Part shown: positions 24,622 to 33,286 of the stretch, one piece after another
Layout of the letters: each line of letters starts with the position of its first letter
How positions within the stretch are numbered: the stretch's first letter is position 1
NCBI RefSeq assembly: GCF_000293885.2
Contig: NZ_CP010945.1
Location: 1,508,001 to 1,572,000, forward strand
Reading direction: 5' to 3'
Length of the DNA: 64,000 nt
Source: Pseudomonas fluorescens NCIMB 11764
GTDB lineage: Bacteria > Pseudomonadota > Gammaproteobacteria > Pseudomonadales > Pseudomonadaceae
Position numbers and translations under genes: made by a program
Notes under the pieces: generated by a model
Told to the model about the DNA's origin: nothing
Databases searched by the model: none
Seen by the model: the letters and a program-made list of their open reading frames with translations, nothing else

Positions 24622-25914
24622 CTATCCTTGCGCGCGGCACCATTGCGCCGGATCACTCGGGTGACCCTGCTGACGAATAGCGAAATACAGCGCTGGTGTG
24701 TCCTGCCCGCCACTGCTGCCAACAGTGGAGATGGACTCACCGGCTTTTACCACGTCACCCGCAGACTTGAGCAGCGTCTGGTTGTGACCGTAAAGACTCA
24801 GGAAACCGTTGCCGTGGTCGAGAATCACCAACAGCCCCGCACCGCGCAACCAGTCGGCAAACACCACGCGTCCGCCATGCACGGCATGCACCTGGCTGCC
24901 GGCGGAGGCGCTGATCATCACGCCGTCCCACTTGGTTCGGGAGTCGTCGCCACGGGTTTCGCCAAAGCGTGCCAGCAGTCGACCATCAACCGGCCACGGA
25001 AGTTTGCCGCGAGTTGAAGCAAAAGGGCCGCCGAAGGTTTCGCCTGAACTGGAAACCAGCGCACCGGGTGTTGATTTAACGGGTTTGCGTGGGGCGTCGG
25101 TGGCATTTGCTTGAGCCTCGGCCTCACGTAAACGCTTTTTTTCGGCTTCCTGCTGGGCGATCAGCGCTTTTTGCCGCGCCTCTTCTGCCTCTCGAGCCTG
25201 GCGGGCCAGGGTTTCTTCAATGGTTTTAAGGACTTTAGACAGGTCCGCCTGATCCTGCTCGCGGGCGGCCAGCTTCTGGTCGCGAGCCTTTACGTCGTCA
25301 CTCAGCTTGGCCAGGACTCGCTGGCGTTCCTGACGGACTTTGTCGAGTTCATCCCGCTGGCTGTCGAGGCTGCTCTTCTGCACCAGCAATTGCGCTTGCT
25401 GCAGGGAAATGTCCTTTTCGACATTGGCCAGTTGGCGCAGGGTTTCGTTGAAATTCTTCAGCTGCTCCAGGCGGGCCTGGCTCAGGTAGTCGTAATAGGT
25501 GAGGGTGCGGGCGAATTTTTCCGGGTTCTGCTGGTTGAGCAATAGCTTCAAGTACTCCTGACGGCCGTTCTGATAGGCCGCGCGGGCCTGAATGGCGATC
25601 AGTCGTTGCTGTTCAATGCGCGCGCTCTGGAGTTTTTTTTTCTCACCATCGAGACGCTGCAGCTCGGATTCGCTTTTCTTCAGCTCTTTTTGCAGGGCTT
25701 CGACCTGCTTCTCGAGCTTGCCCATCTCGGTCTCGGTGCCCTTGAGGTCTTTCTGCACACCGGATTTTTCTTCCTGGAGCTTGCCCAACAGTTTTTTCAG
25801 CTCGGCAATGTCCTGACGCGTGGCGTCCAACTGTTGTTGGGTTTGCGCGCGCTCGTCAGCAAAGGCCGGTTGGAGCAGGCAAGTCAGAGCAAGGGCTATC
25901 AGGACGCGAAGCAT
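24622..25914 (-). CDS. envC: EnvC-like murein hydrolase activator
   Basis: Starting at MLRVLIALALTCLLQPAFAD (25914), which is a proper signal peptide, the product has 430 residues; the longer frame from 26082 reads through a REPIN. A long coiled coil (about 25-260) precedes a LytM domain (about 310-430). The zinc ligands of active LytM enzymes are replaced (KWDGVMI instead of H-x-x-x-D, YFAIRQQ instead of HxH), as in EnvC, which activates amidases rather than cutting. Located between gpmI and ctpA. Confidence 0.93.
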   Translation of the reverse strand: MLRVLIALALTCLLQPAFADERAQTQQQLDATRQDIAELKKLLGKLQEEKSGVQKDLKGTETEMGKLEKQVEALQKELKKSESELQRLDGEKKKLQSARIEQQRLIAIQARAAYQNGRQEYLKLLLNQQNPEKFARTLTYYDYLSQARLEQLKNFNETLRQLANVEKDISLQQAQLLVQKSSLDSQRDELDKVRQERQRVLAKLSDDVKARDQKLAAREQDQADLSKVLKTIEETLARQAREAEEARQKALIAQQEAEKKRLREAEAQANATDAPRKPVKSTPGALVSSSGETFGGPFASTRGKLPWPVDGRLLARFGETRGDDSRTKWDGVMISASAGSQVHAVHGGRVVFADWLRGAGLLVILDHGNGFLSLYGHNQTLLKSAGDVVKAGESISTVGSSGGQDTPALYFAIRQQGHPSDPAQWCRAQG

Positions 25915-26038
25915 AGAGGCGGGTGATACCAGGGAAAGGGACGGCCTAGTATGCCCGCCCCACGCTGCAAAAAAAACGCCCAATTGGGGCTGTGTGATAA
26001 CTGGAGCGGTGTTGCCTCTGAAAACACTCCAAAACCAC

Positions 26039-26128
26039 TGTGGGAGCGAGCCTGCTCGCGATGGCGCCCTGACATTCAACAATGATGTTGGCTGTCAGAT
26101 GGCTATCGCGAGCAGGCTCGCTCCCACA
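26039..26128. repeat. REPIN, GAGCCTGCTCGCG family
   Basis: Inverted REP arms with about 45 bases between them. It lies between envC and gpmI, both leftward. Confidence 0.95.
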
Positions 26129-26155
26129 GGGTTTGGCGTCGTCAGATGGATCTGG

Positions 26156-27685
26156 TTACACCAGAATCGATGTGCCGGTCATTTCAGATGGTTTTTCCAT
26201 CCCCAGCAGCATCAGCATCGTCGGCGCGACATCCGCCAGCACGCCGCCATCACGCACCTTGAAGTTCCGCTTGCCGACATAGATGAACGGCACTGGCTCG
26301 GTGGTGTGAGCAGTGTGTGCCTGGCCAGTGGAGGCATCGGACATTTGCTCGACGTTGCCGTGGTCGGCCGTAATCAGCGCTTCGCCGCCAACCTTGTCCA
26401 GCGCTTCGACGATACGGCCGACGCACAGGTCCAGGCATTCCACGGCTTTCACCGCGGCATCAAACACACCGCTGTGGCCAACCATGTCGCCGTTGGCGTA
26501 GTTGACCACGATCACATCGTAACGCTGGTTTTCGATGGCATCGACGATGCGGTCGGTGACTTCCGGCGCGCTCATTTCCGGCTGCAGGTCATAGGTGGCG
26601 ACTTTCGGCGACGGGATCAGGATGCGCTCTTCACCCGGGAACGGTTCTTCACGACCGCCGGAGAAGAAGAAGGTCACGTGGGCATATTTCTCGGTTTCGG
26701 CGATGCGCAGCTGGGTCTTGCCGTTTTTTGCCAGGTAGTCACCGAGCACGTTGTCCAGACTGCCGGCGGCGAAGGCCGAAGGCGCAGGAATGCTGGCGGC
26801 GTATTGGGTGAGCATGACGAAACCGGCCAGTTTCGGCTGGCGTGCCCGCTCGAATTCCTTGAAATCGTCTTCGACGAACACGCGGGTCAGCTCGCGCGCG
26901 CGGTCGGCGCGGAAGTTCATGAACACCACGGCGTCGCCGTCTTCGACTTTCACCGGCTCACCGATGGAGGTGGCTTTGACGAATTCGTCGCTCTCGCCAC
27001 GTTCGTACGCGGCTTGCAGGCCTTCCTGAGCGGTGGCGGCGTTGAATTCACCGTTGCCATCGACGATCAGATTGTAAGCCTGGGATACGCGGTCCCAGCG
27101 GTTGTCGCGGTCCATGGCGAAGTAACGGCCGATGATGCTGGCAATCCGGCCTTTGCCGAGGGCCTGGAAGGTCGCGTCGAGCAATTCGATGGACGACTGG
27201 GCGCTTTTCGGTGGCGTATCGCGGCCATCGAGGAAGGCGTGCAGGTAGATTTTCTCCGCGCCGCGCTTGTAGGCCAGTTCGGCCATGGCGACCAGGTGAT
27301 CCTGGTGACTGTGCACGCCGCCATCGGACAGCAGGCCCATGAAGTGCACGGCTTTGCCGGCAGCTACGGCTTTATCCACCGCGGCGCAGATAGTCGGGTT
27401 CTCGAAAAACTCGCCGTCGCGGATCGATTTGGTCACGCGCGTAAAGTCCTGATACACAACACGGCCGGCACCGAGGTTCATGTGGCCGACTTCGGAGTTG
27501 CCCATCTGGCCATCCGGCAGACCGACGTCCATGCCACTGCCCGAGATCAGGCCGTTCGGCACGGTGGCCCACAAACGGTCCAGTACGGGCTTCTTGGCCG
27601 CAAACACGGCGTTGGACTCAGGGCTGTCACTGTGACCGAAGCCGTCGAGAATAATCAGGACCAAAGGTTTAGGCGTGGTAGTCAT
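26156..27685 (-). CDS. gpmI: 2,3-bisphosphoglycerate-independent phosphoglycerate mutase
   Basis: A 509-residue glycolytic/gluconeogenic enzyme. ATG at 27685 ([17 protein letters not shown]) is preferred over a GTG at 27694. Manganese ligands and the catalytic Ser are in LDGFGHS and [17 protein letters not shown], with the second site in [11 protein letters not shown] and [11 protein letters not shown]. Length is normal. It is divergent from the rhodanese-grxC-secB run. Confidence 0.97.
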   Translation of the reverse strand: MTTTPKPLVLIILDGFGHSDSPESNAVFAAKKPVLDRLWATVPNGLISGSGMDVGLPDGQMGNSEVGHMNLGAGRVVYQDFTRVTKSIRDGEFFENPTICAAVDKAVAAGKAVHFMGLLSDGGVHSHQDHLVAMAELAYKRGAEKIYLHAFLDGRDTPPKSAQSSIELLDATFQALGKGRIASIIGRYFAMDRDNRWDRVSQAYNLIVDGNGEFNAATAQEGLQAAYERGESDEFVKATSIGEPVKVEDGDAVVFMNFRADRARELTRVFVEDDFKEFERARQPKLAGFVMLTQYAASIPAPSAFAAGSLDNVLGDYLAKNGKTQLRIAETEKYAHVTFFFSGGREEPFPGEERILIPSPKVATYDLQPEMSAPEVTDRIVDAIENQRYDVIVVNYANGDMVGHSGVFDAAVKAVECLDLCVGRIVEALDKVGGEALITADHGNVEQMSDASTGQAHTAHTTEPVPFIYVGKRNFKVRDGGVLADVAPTMLMLLGMEKPSEMTGTSILV

Positions 27686-27838
27686 GGATTCCACTCGTGG
27701 CTGAGTTAAAAGAGGGCAATGGAAAAGGGAGTGGCAGTTTAAAGCGAAGTTCCGACGGCGTCACCGCCGGACGGGGTTTGGCCCACCATAGTGGCTGTGT
27801 ATACTGGCCGACATTTTAACGCCCTGGAACCTCCTTCG

Positions 27839-28252
27839 ATGGTTGCTCACCTGATTGAATTTGCCACTAACCACTATCTGCTCGTCGGTATCTTCGTCGT
27901 ACTGCTGGCGTTGCTGATCGCTTATCAAATGCAAGGCGGCGGCCGCAGCCTGAGCACCGGTGAACTGACCGGGCTGGTCAACAAGGACGCGGGTGTTGTG
28001 ATCGACATTCGTCCGGTCAAGGATTTCGCCGCCGGTCACATTGTTGGCGCGTTGAACATTCCTCACGACAAACTGGCCGCTCGCGTCGCCGAACTGGAAA
28101 AGCACAAGGCCAAGACCATCATCCTGGTCGACGCCATGGGCCAGACCGCCGGCACGCATGCCCGCGAACTGATGAAGTCCGGCTTCACCGCCGCCAAGCT
28201 GTCCGGCGGTATTTCCAGCTGGAAAGGCGACAACCTGCCGCTGGTGAAGTGA
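27839..28252 (+). CDS. Rhodanese-like membrane protein (YibN-like)
   Basis: Starting at MVAHLIEFATNHYLLVG (27839) it has 137 residues: one membrane helix (about 11-31) and a cytoplasmic rhodanese domain with VVIDIRPVKDFAAGHIVGALN. The active-site Cys is missing: the loop reads VDAMGQTAGTHA, with Ala-Met where Cys is expected. It is thus a catalytically unusual member. It is one base away from grxC, suggesting a thiol or protein-quality role. Confidence 0.88.
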   Translation: MVAHLIEFATNHYLLVGIFVVLLALLIAYQMQGGGRSLSTGELTGLVNKDAGVVIDIRPVKDFAAGHIVGALNIPHDKLAARVAELEKHKAKTIILVDAMGQTAGTHARELMKSGFTAAKLSGGISSWKGDNLPLVK

Positions 28253-28253
28253 T

Positions 28254-28508
28254 ATGAGCAACGTCGTCGTCTATTCCAGCGATTACTGCCCTTACTGCTC
28301 CCGAGCCAAGTACTTGCTCGAGAACAAAGGCGTGGCCTTCGAAGAGATCAAGGTCGATGGCAAGCCGCAGGTGCGCGCCGCCATGGCCCAGAAGGCCGGA
28401 CGTACGTCCGTGCCGCAGATCTGGATCGGCAGCACCCACGTTGGCGGCTGTGATGATTTGTTTGCTCTTGAGCGCGCCGGCAAGCTCGACGCCATGCTCA
28501 AGGCCTGA
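28254..28508 (+). CDS. grxC: Glutaredoxin 3
   Basis: An 84-residue dithiol glutaredoxin with the CPYC active site in [14 protein letters not shown] (about 8-21), the cis-Pro region SVPQIWIG and the glutathione site GGCDDLFAL. It uses glutathione to reduce protein disulfides. It follows the rhodanese gene by one base and is followed by secB. Confidence 0.97.
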   Translation: MSNVVVYSSDYCPYCSRAKYLLENKGVAFEEIKVDGKPQVRAAMAQKAGRTSVPQIWIGSTHVGGCDDLFALERAGKLDAMLKA

Positions 28509-28549
28509 ATGCCTTCCCTATAAGACCCCAAGATCAGAAAGGATCTGAG

Positions 28550-29041
28550 ATGACTGACCAACAGAACACTGCAGCCAGCGAAGAAGACACCGCACCGCAA
28601 TTCTCCTTGCAGCGCATCTATGTACGTGACTTGTCGTTCGAAGCCCCGAAAAGCCCGGCGATCTTCCGCCAGCAGTGGGAACCGAGCGTCGGTCTGGATC
28701 TGAACACTCGTCAAAAGGCCTTGGAAGGTGACTTCCACGAGGTCGTACTGACCTTGTCGGTTACCGTGAAGAACGGTGAAAACGGCGAAGTGGCGTTCAT
28801 CGCTGAAGTGCAACAGGCCGGGATCTTCCTGATCAAGAACCTGGACGACGCTTCGATGAGCCACACCCTCGGCGCGTTCTGCCCGAACATCCTGTTCCCG
28901 TACGCTCGCGAAACCCTGGACAGCCTGGTGACCCGTGGTTCGTTCCCGGCCCTGATGCTGGCTCCGGTGAACTTCGATGCGCTGTACGCACAAGAGCTGC
29001 AACGCATGCAGGCGGCGGGCGAGACTCCGACCGTTCAGTAA
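28550..29041 (+). CDS. secB: Protein-export chaperone SecB
   Basis: A 163-residue cytosolic chaperone that keeps preproteins unfolded for SecA. The family features are [19 protein letters not shown], the [20 protein letters not shown] strand pair and [14 protein letters not shown] near the end. RBS AAAGGATC lies ahead of the ATG. Gene order grxC-secB is conserved in many gammaproteobacteria. Confidence 0.97.
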   Translation: MTDQQNTAASEEDTAPQFSLQRIYVRDLSFEAPKSPAIFRQQWEPSVGLDLNTRQKALEGDFHEVVLTLSVTVKNGENGEVAFIAEVQQAGIFLIKNLDDASMSHTLGAFCPNILFPYARETLDSLVTRGSFPALMLAPVNFDALYAQELQRMQAAGETPTVQ

Positions 29042-29058
29042 GCGGTTCAGCAACACCC

Positions 29059-29150
29059 ATGTGGGAGCGAGCCTGCTCGCGAAAGCGGTGTTTCAGTCGG
29101 TATTGATGTCGACTGACACGCCCTCTTCGCGAGCAGGCTCGCTCCCACAT
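29059..29150. repeat. REPIN, GAGCCTGCTCGCG family
   Basis: Inverted arms between the convergent secB and trmL genes. The left arm has GCGAAA instead of GCGATA just inside the stem; otherwise it is like the copies at 22391 and 26039. Confidence 0.95.
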
Positions 29151-29162
29151 TTGTTATGGGTG

Positions 29163-29618
29163 TTACTTGAAACCGAGCTGGCGCCAGCCTTCGTACACGG
29201 CAACCGCCACGGTGTTCGACAGGTTCAGGCTGCGGCAGCCTTCGCGCATCGGCAGGCGCAGGCGTTGTTCACCAGGCAGGGCGTCGAGCACTTCAGCCGG
29301 CAGGCCACGGCTTTCCGGACCGAACAGGAACGCGTCGCCCTCGGCGAAGCTCGCGTCGTGGAACGGCCGCGAACCCTTGGTGGTAAAGGCAAACAGCCGC
29401 GGATGACCAAGGCTTTCCAGGCAGCTGGCGAGGTCTGCATGGCGTTGCAGGGTGGCATACTCGTGGTAGTCGAGGCCGGCCCGGCGCAGGCGTTTGTCAT
29501 CCATCTCGAAGCCCAGCGGTTCGATCAAATGCAGGTGGCAGCCACTGTTGGCGCACAGCCTGATAACGTTGCCGGTATTCGGCGGAATTTCTGGTTGGAA
29601 AAGGATGACGTGAAACAT
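29163..29618 (-). CDS. trmL: tRNA (cytidine/uridine-34-2'-O)-methyltransferase TrmL
   Basis: Starting at MFHVILFQPEIPPNTGN (29618, GGAG seven bases upstream) the product has 151 residues; the long upstream extension is antisense to the next gene. The SPOUT methyltransferase knot is clear: NVIRLCANSGCHLHLIEPLG, FLFGPESRGLP and MREGCRSLNLSNTVAVAVYE. It modifies the wobble base of tRNA-Leu isoacceptors. Its start codon overlaps a divergent gene's start (CATG). Confidence 0.95.
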   Translation of the reverse strand: MFHVILFQPEIPPNTGNVIRLCANSGCHLHLIEPLGFEMDDKRLRRAGLDYHEYATLQRHADLASCLESLGHPRLFAFTTKGSRPFHDASFAEGDAFLFGPESRGLPAEVLDALPGEQRLRLPMREGCRSLNLSNTVAVAVYEGWRQLGFK

Positions 29619-30057
29619 GCACGGCTCCGAAGGTAAAGATGACGCGCATTCTACGCCGCAAGCGGACCCGCGTTCGAAACTATTCCCGCGGGTGATGGGT
29701 TCGCTGGCGATTGTCGGGGTGATGGTGGGGCTGATGATCGGTCGCCTGACCACGCCCGACCCCAGCGAACTGCAGCAAGTCGACGTGACGAGCGACGGGC
29801 TGGTGGTGTGGTTCAACAACGAACCCAAGTCCCACGGCGAGTTTGTGGACGGCAGCCTGGCGTTGCTGTTCGAGGCTGAGGGCAAGGCGCAGAAAGGTCA
29901 GCTCAAGCTCAACGACAAGAGCGTGAACTGGCGGGTGCGTTCGAGTGACGGGGGGCTGTTGCTGTCGGTCGTGGCGGCCCGGCCACTGCAGGGGGAGTGG
30001 GCCGGTAGCGAGGTCGATGACCGCTGGCGGCTGGAGATCCATCTCCGAGAGCAATAA
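29617..30057 (+). CDS. Membrane-anchored hypothetical protein
   Basis: A 146-residue protein with an N-terminal anchor (about 24-43: RVMGSLAIVGVMVGLMIGRL) and a soluble beta-rich domain (VTSDGLVVWFNNEPKSHGEF, WRLEIHLREQ). It corresponds in position to the small gene between trmL and ntrC in other pseudomonads. Function unknown. Its ATG shares bases with the divergent trmL ATG, an unusually tight divergence, and its stop abuts the repeat-RNA region. Confidence 0.75.
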   Translation: MHGSEGKDDAHSTPQADPRSKLFPRVMGSLAIVGVMVGLMIGRLTTPDPSELQQVDVTSDGLVVWFNNEPKSHGEFVDGSLALLFEAEGKAQKGQLKLNDKSVNWRVRSSDGGLLLSVVAARPLQGEWAGSEVDDRWRLEIHLREQ

Positions 30058-30282
30058 AAGAGGGAATCCCCGGCCTGCCTGTACCAAGGTTCCCAAAACG
30101 GGAGGGCTCGCGCATTGCGTCGTGAGCCCGGTGTAAAGAAGGAACCCCTGACCTGCCTGTATCAAGGGCCCCAAAACTGTTTGGGCTCGTCGCAAGTGCG
30201 GTATGAGCCCGATGTAAAGAGGGGAATCCCCGGCCTGCCTGTACCAAGGTCCCCGAAACCGGGTAGTGAACTGAATCACTGA
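30053..30282 (-). ncRNA. nrsZ: NrsZ-like nitrogen-regulated sRNA
   Basis: Three units of about 80 bases (30057-30134, 30135-30214 and a partial 30215-30265) carry the same layout: a stem GGGCTC...GAGCCC, then CCTTGGTACAGGCAGG and a GGGGATTCC stem. A GG-N10-GC sigma-54 promoter lies just upstream on the minus strand. Position downstream of ntrC, tandem stem-loops and a sigma-54 promoter match NrsZ of P. aeruginosa, which is nitrogen-controlled and processed into smaller RNAs. The 3' end is inferred near 30053 where a T-rich stretch follows the last stem. Confidence 0.7.
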
Positions 30283-30292
30283 ATGGACTATT

Positions 30293-30307
30293 GCAGGGGG
30301 CGTGCCA
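30293..30307 (-). promoter_or_regulatory. Sigma-54 promoter of the nrsZ-like RNA
   Basis: The minus strand reads TGGCACGCCCCCTGCA with GG (30306-30305) and GC (30294-30293) exactly ten bases apart. It predicts an RNA start near 30282. I do not see a clean NtrC site within 150 bases upstream. Confidence 0.7.
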
Positions 30308-30352
30308 GGTTTTAACAAGTTGAAACAGAAACACTGATTGAAACGCCGAAAT

Positions 30353-30381
30353 CCCCGTATTACGGGGCTTTCGTGTTTTTT
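30353..30381 (+). terminator. Terminator between nrsZ-like RNA and ntrC
   Basis: CCCCGTATTACGGGG is a strong stem followed by CTTTCGTGTTTTTTCG on the plus strand. In the minus direction the flank is less U-rich. It may stop rightward readthrough from the gene at 29617. Confidence 0.55.
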
Positions 30382-30485
30382 CGATAAGGGTTCGATTGCG
30401 AACGAAGGCAGGATTTCGGATCAGTTGGCGTGCGCGATTGCGGTTCACGGTGCCTTGCGGCGGTGCATTCGGCCGCCAAAAGCAT

Positions 30486-30505
30486 CGCGGGCAAGCCCGC
30501 GATTG
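30486..30505. repeat. Single REP-like palindrome
   Basis: ATCGCGGGCAAGCCCGCGAT is a nine-base-pair hairpin with a two-base loop, a sequence common as one REP arm in pseudomonads. It lies 33 bases past the ntrC stop and may also end its transcript. Confidence 0.6.
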
Positions 30506-30537
30506 GATCTCACTGGCAGCGAATTACTAACAGCCGG

Positions 30538-31974
30538 TTAACCCTCTTCTCCTTCATCATCATCCCCGCCATCCACCTTCATCCCCAGCTCCTTGATCTT
30601 GCGCGTCAGGGTATTACGCCCCCAACCCAGCAAAACGGCGGCATCGCGGCGGCGGCCAGCGGTATGCTTGAGTGCGGTTTCGATCATGATCCGTTCGAAG
30701 GCCGGCACTGCCGTGTCGAGCAGGCTCGACTGACCGCGAGCCAGCGCCTGATCAGCCCACTGACGCAGCGCTTGCTCCCAGTTGGTCACTGGCGCTGAAT
30801 CCTGGGGCAGGCTCAGCAACTCCGGCGGCAGGTCGCTGATGTGCACTTCGCGACCCGAAGCCATCACCGTGATCCAGCGGCAGGTATTCTCCAGCTGACG
30901 CACGTTGCCGCCCCACGGCAGGTTCTTCAGGTATTCCTCTGTTTCACTTTTCAGCAGCTTCGGCTCTACCGCCAGTTCTTGCGCGGCGCGGCTGAGGAAG
31001 TGCTTGGCGAGCGTCGGGATGTCTTCGCGACGGTCCGACAGCCGCGGTATATGAATGCGGATCACGTTGAGGCGGTGGAACAAGTCCTCTCGGAATTTCC
31101 CGGCGTGCACCAGGGTTTCCAGGTTCTGGTGCGTCGCGGCGATGATTCGTACATCAACCTTCACCGGCACATGACCGCCGACGCGATAGAACTCGCCGTC
31201 GGCCAGCACGCGCAGCAAACGGGTTTGTGTGTCAGCCGGCATGTCGCCGATTTCATCAAGGAATAGCGTGCCGCCGTCCGCCTGCTCGAACCGTCCGCGA
31301 CGCAGATTGGCCGCGCCGGTGAACGCACCCTTTTCATGGCCGAACAGTTCGGACTCCATCAGATCCTTCGGGATCGCCGCCATGTTCAGCGCAATGAACG
31401 GCGAAGCCGCCCGTGGGCTGTGACGGTGCAGGGCGTGGGCCACCAGCTCTTTACCCGTGCCCGATTCACCGTTGATCAACACGGTAATGTTGGAGTGACT
31501 CAGGCGCCCGATGGCGCGAAACACTTCCTGCATCGCCGGCGCTTCACCGATGATTTCGGGTGTGCGGGTCAGGGCAACCGGGACTTCCAGGCCTTGCTGT
31601 TCCTGGGCGTGCTGGTTGGCGCGCTTGACCAGCGACACGGCTTCGTCCACGTCGAACGGCTTGGGCAGGTACTCGAACGCACCGCCCTGATAGGACGCGA
31701 CAGCGCTGTCCAGATCGGAGTGCGCAGTCATGATGATCACTGGCAACCGTGGGTGTTGCTCGCGAATCCGCGCCAGAAGGTCCAGACCGCTGGCCCCCGG
31801 CATGCGGATGTCGGAGATGATCACGTCCGGCTGCTGGCGCGCCAGACGGCTCATCACGCCATCGGCGCTGTCGAAGCTTTGCGTGGTCATGCCTTCTTGT
31901 TGCAAGGCTTTTTCCAGGACCCAACGGATAGAACGGTCGTCATCGACGATCCACACGGTTTCACTACGGCTCAT
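30538..31974 (-). CDS. ntrC: Nitrogen response regulator NtrC (NR-I)
   Basis: A 478-residue sigma-54 activator. The receiver domain (about 1-120) has the phospho-Asp in DVIISDIRMPG (54). The AAA+ domain holds Walker A GESGTGKE and the sigma-54 contact loop KGAFTGA. The Fis-type HTH at the end is AAVLLGWGRNTLTRKIKEL. Phosphorylated by NtrB, it turns on glnA, the nrsZ-like RNA and nitrogen scavenging genes. ATGA overlap with ntrB. Confidence 0.97.
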   Translation of the reverse strand: MSRSETVWIVDDDRSIRWVLEKALQQEGMTTQSFDSADGVMSRLARQQPDVIISDIRMPGASGLDLLARIREQHPRLPVIIMTAHSDLDSAVASYQGGAFEYLPKPFDVDEAVSLVKRANQHAQEQQGLEVPVALTRTPEIIGEAPAMQEVFRAIGRLSHSNITVLINGESGTGKELVAHALHRHSPRAASPFIALNMAAIPKDLMESELFGHEKGAFTGAANLRRGRFEQADGGTLFLDEIGDMPADTQTRLLRVLADGEFYRVGGHVPVKVDVRIIAATHQNLETLVHAGKFREDLFHRLNVIRIHIPRLSDRREDIPTLAKHFLSRAAQELAVEPKLLKSETEEYLKNLPWGGNVRQLENTCRWITVMASGREVHISDLPPELLSLPQDSAPVTNWEQALRQWADQALARGQSSLLDTAVPAFERIMIETALKHTAGRRRDAAVLLGWGRNTLTRKIKELGMKVDGGDDDEGEEG

Positions 31975-33056
31975 GTCGATGTGGCTCCTTGTTCCAGTGG
32001 CAGAAAGATCGAGAAGGTGGTGTGGCCTGGATGGCTGTCACATTCGATCAGGCCCTGGTGCTGGCTGATGATGTTCTGGGTAATGGCCAGGCCCAGCCCG
32101 GTACCGTCCGGACGGCCGCTGACCATGGGAAAGAAGATGGTTTCCTGCAGGTCTGCAGGAATGCCGGGACCGTTGTCGATGATTTCGATCTTGGTCACCA
32201 GGCGATGGCGCACGTGGCCGATGGTGAACTGGCGCATGGCGCGGGTGCGCAAAGTGATGCGGCCCAGGCGCAGCTCGTTCTGGCTGCTGATGGCCTGCAT
32301 CGCGTTGCGCACGATGTTCAGGACGGCCTGAATCATCTGCTCGCGGTCGATCAGCACGTCGGGAATGCTTGGGTCGTAGTCGCGCACCAGCGTGATGCAG
32401 CCTTGGCTTTCCGCCTCGACCAAATGACAGACACGTTCCAGCACTTCGTGGACGTTGCACATGGCCAGCGAAGGCAGTTTGTTGGAGCCGAGCATGCGGT
32501 CCACGAGGTTTCGCAGGCGGTCGGCTTCTTCAATGATGACGTTGGTGTAATCGCGCAGGCTCTCTTCCGGCAGTTCGCGGGCGAGCAACTGGGCTGCACC
32601 GCGAATCCCTCCCAGCGGATTCTTGATTTCGTGAGCGAGGCCGCGCACCAGCATCTTGCTGGTTTCCTGTTTCGACAGCTGCGCCTCTTCCTTGGTGATC
32701 CGCAACAAGCGGTCTCGTGGATGGACTTCCAGCAGCAGCATGGTGGCGCCGTTGGCCAGGATCGGTGTTACCGCGTAATCGACGGTCAGCGTCTGGCCGG
32801 TGAGGGCCGTGAGCATCGCTTCGCGCTTGGTGAACGGGTGCGCCTGCTCGACCGCCTGACGCAGGGAATTCAACGCCTCGGTGGATTCAGTGAACAACTC
32901 GCTGATGAACTGCCCATGGCTTCGCTGACCGCTGATGGCCAGGAGCATCTCTGCCGCCGGGTTCATGTACTCAAGGCGCAGTTCGGCATCGAGCAGAATG
33001 GTGGCGGTGGTGAGGTTGTCGAGTAGCAAACGGTGTAGTGCGTCGCTAATGGTCAT
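31971..33056 (-). CDS. ntrB: Nitrogen sensor kinase NtrB (NR-II)
   Basis: A 361-residue cytosolic kinase with an N-terminal PAS domain (about 10-110: LRLEYMNPAAEMLLAISG). The phospho-accepting His is in GLAHEIKNPLGGIRGAAQLL (about 140), with the ATP-binding N and G boxes in VLNIVRNAMQAI and IDNGPGIPADL. PII proteins steer its kinase/phosphatase balance. A predicted sigma-54 promoter and an NtrC-type enhancer lie upstream, so the pair appears autoregulated. Confidence 0.96.
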   Translation of the reverse strand: MTISDALHRLLLDNLTTATILLDAELRLEYMNPAAEMLLAISGQRSHGQFISELFTESTEALNSLRQAVEQAHPFTKREAMLTALTGQTLTVDYAVTPILANGATMLLLEVHPRDRLLRITKEEAQLSKQETSKMLVRGLAHEIKNPLGGIRGAAQLLARELPEESLRDYTNVIIEEADRLRNLVDRMLGSNKLPSLAMCNVHEVLERVCHLVEAESQGCITLVRDYDPSIPDVLIDREQMIQAVLNIVRNAMQAISSQNELRLGRITLRTRAMRQFTIGHVRHRLVTKIEIIDNGPGIPADLQETIFFPMVSGRPDGTGLGLAITQNIISQHQGLIECDSHPGHTTFSIFLPLEQGATST

Positions 33057-33113
33057 CGGGACCTCTTTTGGAGCAGGGCGCGCGCATGAATAAAGCGCTG
33101 ATGCGAGGAAAAT

Positions 33114-33128
33114 GCAAAAACCAAACCA
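33114..33128 (-). promoter_or_regulatory. Sigma-54 promoter of ntrBC
   Basis: On the minus strand TTGGTTTGGTTTTTGCA has GG (33127-33126) and GC (33115-33114) ten bases apart and a perfect TTGCA -12 element; the -24 part (TGGTTTG) is weaker. The start would be near 33102, 46 bases before the ntrB ATG. Confidence 0.55.
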
Positions 33129-33255
33129 AGGCTCCGAAAAGAAGCGTTAAAGGCCTGAAACGGGCGTTTGACGCTCGTTTGCGTGGCGTTCTGCCAGCTT
33201 TTGCGGGTACTTTCGAACCAAAATGGGTTGGAATGTGGGTACGGTGCAAGCTATT

Positions 33256-33270
33256 GCACCAATATAGTGC
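33256..33270 (-). promoter_or_regulatory. NtrC binding site upstream of ntrBC
   Basis: GCACTATATTGGTGC on the minus strand fits GCAC-N7-GTGC, the NtrC consensus core. It lies about 140 bases upstream of the sigma-54 element at 33114, a typical enhancer distance. A second palindrome, GGTGCA/TGCACC (33243-33260), adjoins it. Confidence 0.6.
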
Positions 33271-33286
33271 GCAAAGCTGAATGGCG

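Noticed and set aside
30057..30265. Tandem repeats considered as a CRISPR array
   Set aside because: Units are about 80 bases of nearly continuous similarity without unique spacers; structure and place fit an sRNA.
33068..33280. 70-codon rightward frame upstream of ntrB
   Set aside because: Covers the predicted sigma-54 promoter and NtrC site on the other strand, with no family features.
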